From positions 65,169 to 129,168 of the forward strand of contig CAJTKK010000008.1 of the NCBI GenBank assembly GCA_910576535.1: a DNA stretch of 64,000 bases. Reading direction: 5' to 3'. The translations under genes were made by a program, and so were the position numbers. The stretch is from an uncultured Lachnospiraceae bacterium (GTDB lineage: Bacteria > Bacillota > Clostridia > Lachnospirales > Lachnospiraceae). The notes under the pieces are model-generated. The model saw only the letters and a list, made by a program, of their open reading frames with translations, made no database searches and was not told the origin of the DNA. Below are positions 62,241-64,000 of this stretch, one piece after another (the first letter of the stretch is position 1; each line of letters begins with the position of its first letter).

Positions 62241-63260
62241 GTGGAGGATAACAAAGATAATTCAAATATTGTTGAGAATGAAATTCTTATTTATCAAACG
62301 GAAGATGGACATACAAAAATTGATGTGAAGCTGGAAGGCGAAACCGTTTGGCTTACACAAGCACAATTATGTGAACTTTACCAAACGAGTAAATCCAATA
62401 TTAGTGAGCATATTAAGCATATCTTTGAAGAAGGAGAGTTAGAAGAAAATGCAGTTGTTCGGAAATTCCGAACAACTGCTGCGGATGGAAAAAACTATAA
62501 TACAATACATTACAATCTTGATATGATCATTTCTCTTGGATATAGAGTAAAATCTAAAATTGCCACAAATTTCCGTCGGTGGGCTACCGAACGATTAAAA
62601 GAGTATATGATAAAAGGCTTTACGATGGATGATGAACGGCTGAAAAATCTGGGTGGCGGTAATTACTGGAAAGAGTTATTAGACCGTATTCGAGATATCC
62701 GTTCATCTGAAAAAGTTATGTACCGACAGGTACTTGACCTTTATGCAACAAGTGTTGATTATGATCCCAAAAGTAGTGAATCCATTGCATTTTTTAAAAT
62801 GGTACAAAATAAATTACACTATGCAGCACATGGACATACAGCAGCAGAAGTTATATACGAGCGTGCGGACGCCAGTCAGCCTTTTATGGGACTGAAAAGC
62901 TTTTCTGGTGATTTTCTTGTATTGAAAGATATCAGTATTGCAAAAAATTATCTCAATGATGAAGAGTTAAAGATACTAAATAATATTGTATCGGGATATT
63001 TTGATTTTGCGGAGATTCAAGCTATGCGCCACAATCCTATGTATATGGCAGATTATGTGGAGCACCTTGATAATGTTTTAAAAACTACAGGTGAAAAAGT
63101 GTTGCAAGGAGCCGGAACGATTAGCCATGCACAGGCGATTGAAAAAGCAACAGAAGAATATAAGAAATATCAGATGCAGAACTTATCGCCAGTTGAAGAA
63201 GAATACTTAGAAAGCATTAAAAATATTCATAGTACAGTAAAGAAAAACGGTAAGAATTGA
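62241..63260 (+). CDS. RhuM family protein
   Basis: A 339-residue protein of the RhuM family. The N-terminal segment ETVWLTQAQLCELYQTSKSN is a phage-repressor-like HTH, followed by ENAVVRKFRTTAADGKNYNT and IISLGYRVKSKIATNFRRWA. The C-terminal half is a Fic/DOC-related domain (NKLHYAAHGHTAAEVIYERA). It starts with GTG after AAGGAG, 15 bases after the helical-repeat gene, so it belongs to the same transcript. RhuM genes recur in defence and pathogenicity islands; the activity is not defined. Confidence 0.88.
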   Translation: MEDNKDNSNIVENEILIYQTEDGHTKIDVKLEGETVWLTQAQLCELYQTSKSNISEHIKHIFEEGELEENAVVRKFRTTAADGKNYNTIHYNLDMIISLGYRVKSKIATNFRRWATERLKEYMIKGFTMDDERLKNLGGGNYWKELLDRIRDIRSSEKVMYRQVLDLYATSVDYDPKSSESIAFFKMVQNKLHYAAHGHTAAEVIYERADASQPFMGLKSFSGDFLVLKDISIAKNYLNDEELKILNNIVSGYFDFAEIQAMRHNPMYMADYVEHLDNVLKTTGEKVLQGAGTISHAQAIEKATEEYKKYQMQNLSPVEEEYLESIKNIHSTVKKNGKN

Positions 63261-63318
63261 CTTCCATAAAAGAGACTTTTTAGAGGTTGGTAAAAATTTG
63301 AGTTTGGACAACGGTAAA

Positions 63319-63327
63319 CATGTGGAA
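63319..63327 (+). other. Third copy of the rlmD-element core CATGTGGAA
   Basis: It is preceded by CGGTAAA, similar to CGGTAACGATA before attR, and followed by a frame reading HVEVIIMMQ, comparable to HVEVACCLQ at attL. It could be an element end left by another rlmD-targeting insertion. The 9-mer also occurs by chance at 31,717, so the call is weak. The 63,261-63,652 gap otherwise holds one terminator and no gene that I can support. Confidence 0.35.
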
Positions 63328-63401
63328 GTAATAATAATGATGCAGTATTGTGGAAAAGAGAAGAATTAGACGGTATAAACCGCAAGATGTTGTGGTTTGA
63401 G

Positions 63402-63448
63402 GGCAAAAGTTGGACTGAAAAATGACCAGTTTTTGCCCTATATTTTTG
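63402..63448 (+). terminator. Terminator after the defence operon
   Basis: GGGCAAAAGTTGG pairs with CCAGTTTTTGCCC over 13 positions (two G-T pairs) with a 12-base loop, followed by TATATTTTT. Confidence 0.75.
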
Positions 63449-63652
63449 CCCCATTTTATAGATGCACAGTACTCGCCTAAAGGCGTGTACGGGTAAAAAT
63501 TGATTTTGGGGAAGATTTGAAGATATTTTCAGAATTGGAAGACCAACTATTAAAAGTCAAGTAGATAAATGAAAAAACCAAAAGAAAATTTAATAGAAAA
63601 AAGAGCACGACAACAAGACCTGCTGTCAGGCAGGCTGGAAAGGGAAAAGGAT

Positions 63653-64000
63653 TTAAGCCTTTGGAACATAAGGCTGATTATTCTTCACAACAGCATAAAT
63701 AATGCTGCACATTTTTCTTTCCACAGCGCCGATGGAGGCTAAATGATGCTTGCCTTCCGCCCTCTTCTTCTGGTAATAGGCGCTTAATACAAGGTCTTTA
63801 AAGGCGGCGACCAGGGCAGCTTGAAAAATGGCTTTCCGCAGGTATGGTGATCCACGTTTGCTCATTACATTGTGGGCTGCTTCAAATTCGCCGGACTGCG
63901 TGACCGTGGCGTCAAGCCCGGCAAAGGCCACCAGTTTTCTGGGACTGTCAAATTTAGAGATGTCACCTATTTCACTGATAATGGCAGTGTCCGTAACATT
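63653..64000 (-). mobile_element. IS110-family transposase, 3' part only (window edge)
   Basis: The frame is open to the window end, so the gene starts beyond it. The text FDSPRKLVAFAGLDATVTQS, then GSPYLRKAIFQAALVAAF, is the transposase_20 (C-terminal, catalytic Ser-type) domain of IS110/IS116/IS902 transposases. The residues after it run to TAA at 63653. Family knowledge: IS110 elements encode a bridge RNA in the noncoding end, usually before the transposase, which here would lie outside the window. Confidence 0.9.

Overview
The window reads as chromosome of a gut Firmicute of the Lachnospiraceae type (Clostridia). This is inferred from gene content and style, not from a database match: AraC-regulated sugar ABC transporters next to glycoside hydrolases, a Leloir galK-galT pair, CarD, MutS2, YhaM, VanW proteins, FeoAB, a high-molecular-weight rubredoxin, and dense purine-rich ribosome binding sites. 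Base composition is moderate (roughly mid-40s % GC by eye) until about 57.6 kb and then becomes clearly AT-rich.

Region 1 (1-9.3 kb) is an alpha-galactoside/alpha-glucoside locus: the 3' end of a GH13 glycosidase, two paralogous AraC regulators, a solute-binding lipoprotein with two permeases, a GH36 alpha-galactosidase and an Fe-S aldo/keto reductase. A third AraC paralogue sits at 25.6 kb before galK and galT, which would process the released galactose. Region 2 (9.4-19.4 kb) holds an O-acetyltransferase, a flavin reductase-rubredoxin fusion, bioY under a promoter overlapped by a BirA-like palindrome, DUF1284, feoA-feoB, a TraX-like membrane protein, a cysteine-peptidase-like protein, an ANT(6)-GNAT fusion, CarD and tRNA-Gly(TCC) followed by three hairpins. 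Region 3 (19.7-24.1 kb) has an XRE protein, a broken WYL regulator, an unrecognised 642-residue glycine-rich membrane protein, tRNA-Gly(GCC) and a VanW protein. Region 4 (24.4-51.9 kb) is mostly housekeeping: acyltransferase, AraC-galK-galT, a B12-type radical SAM protein, nth, a DnaQ-like exonuclease, VanW/PG-binding, an AIR-synthase-like protein, Lrp and an aminotransferase, a SIMPL lipoprotein, trmL, an ECF sigma/anti-sigma operon, mutS2 with a two-component system, an HtrA-like protein that has lost its catalytic triad, yhaM and rlmD.

Region 5 (51.93-57.28 kb) is a roughly 5.35-kb integrated element that splits rlmD. The 5' part of rlmD ends at codons His-Val-Glu, and the missing in-frame 3' part (Glu-Ser-Ile-Val-Leu-Leu and onward) reappears at 57,271-57,585. 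Both junctions share the 9-mer CATGTGGAA. The element carries a ParB remnant, a DUF6809-like ORF, two Arc-type ribbon-helix-helix genes, an iteron-like repeat field, a run of seven hairpins, a RelE-type toxin with partner, small ORFs and a large serine recombinase. It has no conjugation genes.

Region 6 (57.6-63.3 kb, AT-rich) looks like an antiphage locus: a PD-(D/E)xK nuclease of the Cap4/Avs N-terminal type, a STAND-like P-loop NTPase, a helical-repeat protein and RhuM. The NTPase and helical-repeat ORFs are offset by -1 exactly at an A_AAA_AAG heptamer. They therefore look like one protein of about 1,342 residues divided either by programmed frameshifting or by a one-base deletion. The window ends in a truncated IS110-family transposase on the minus strand.
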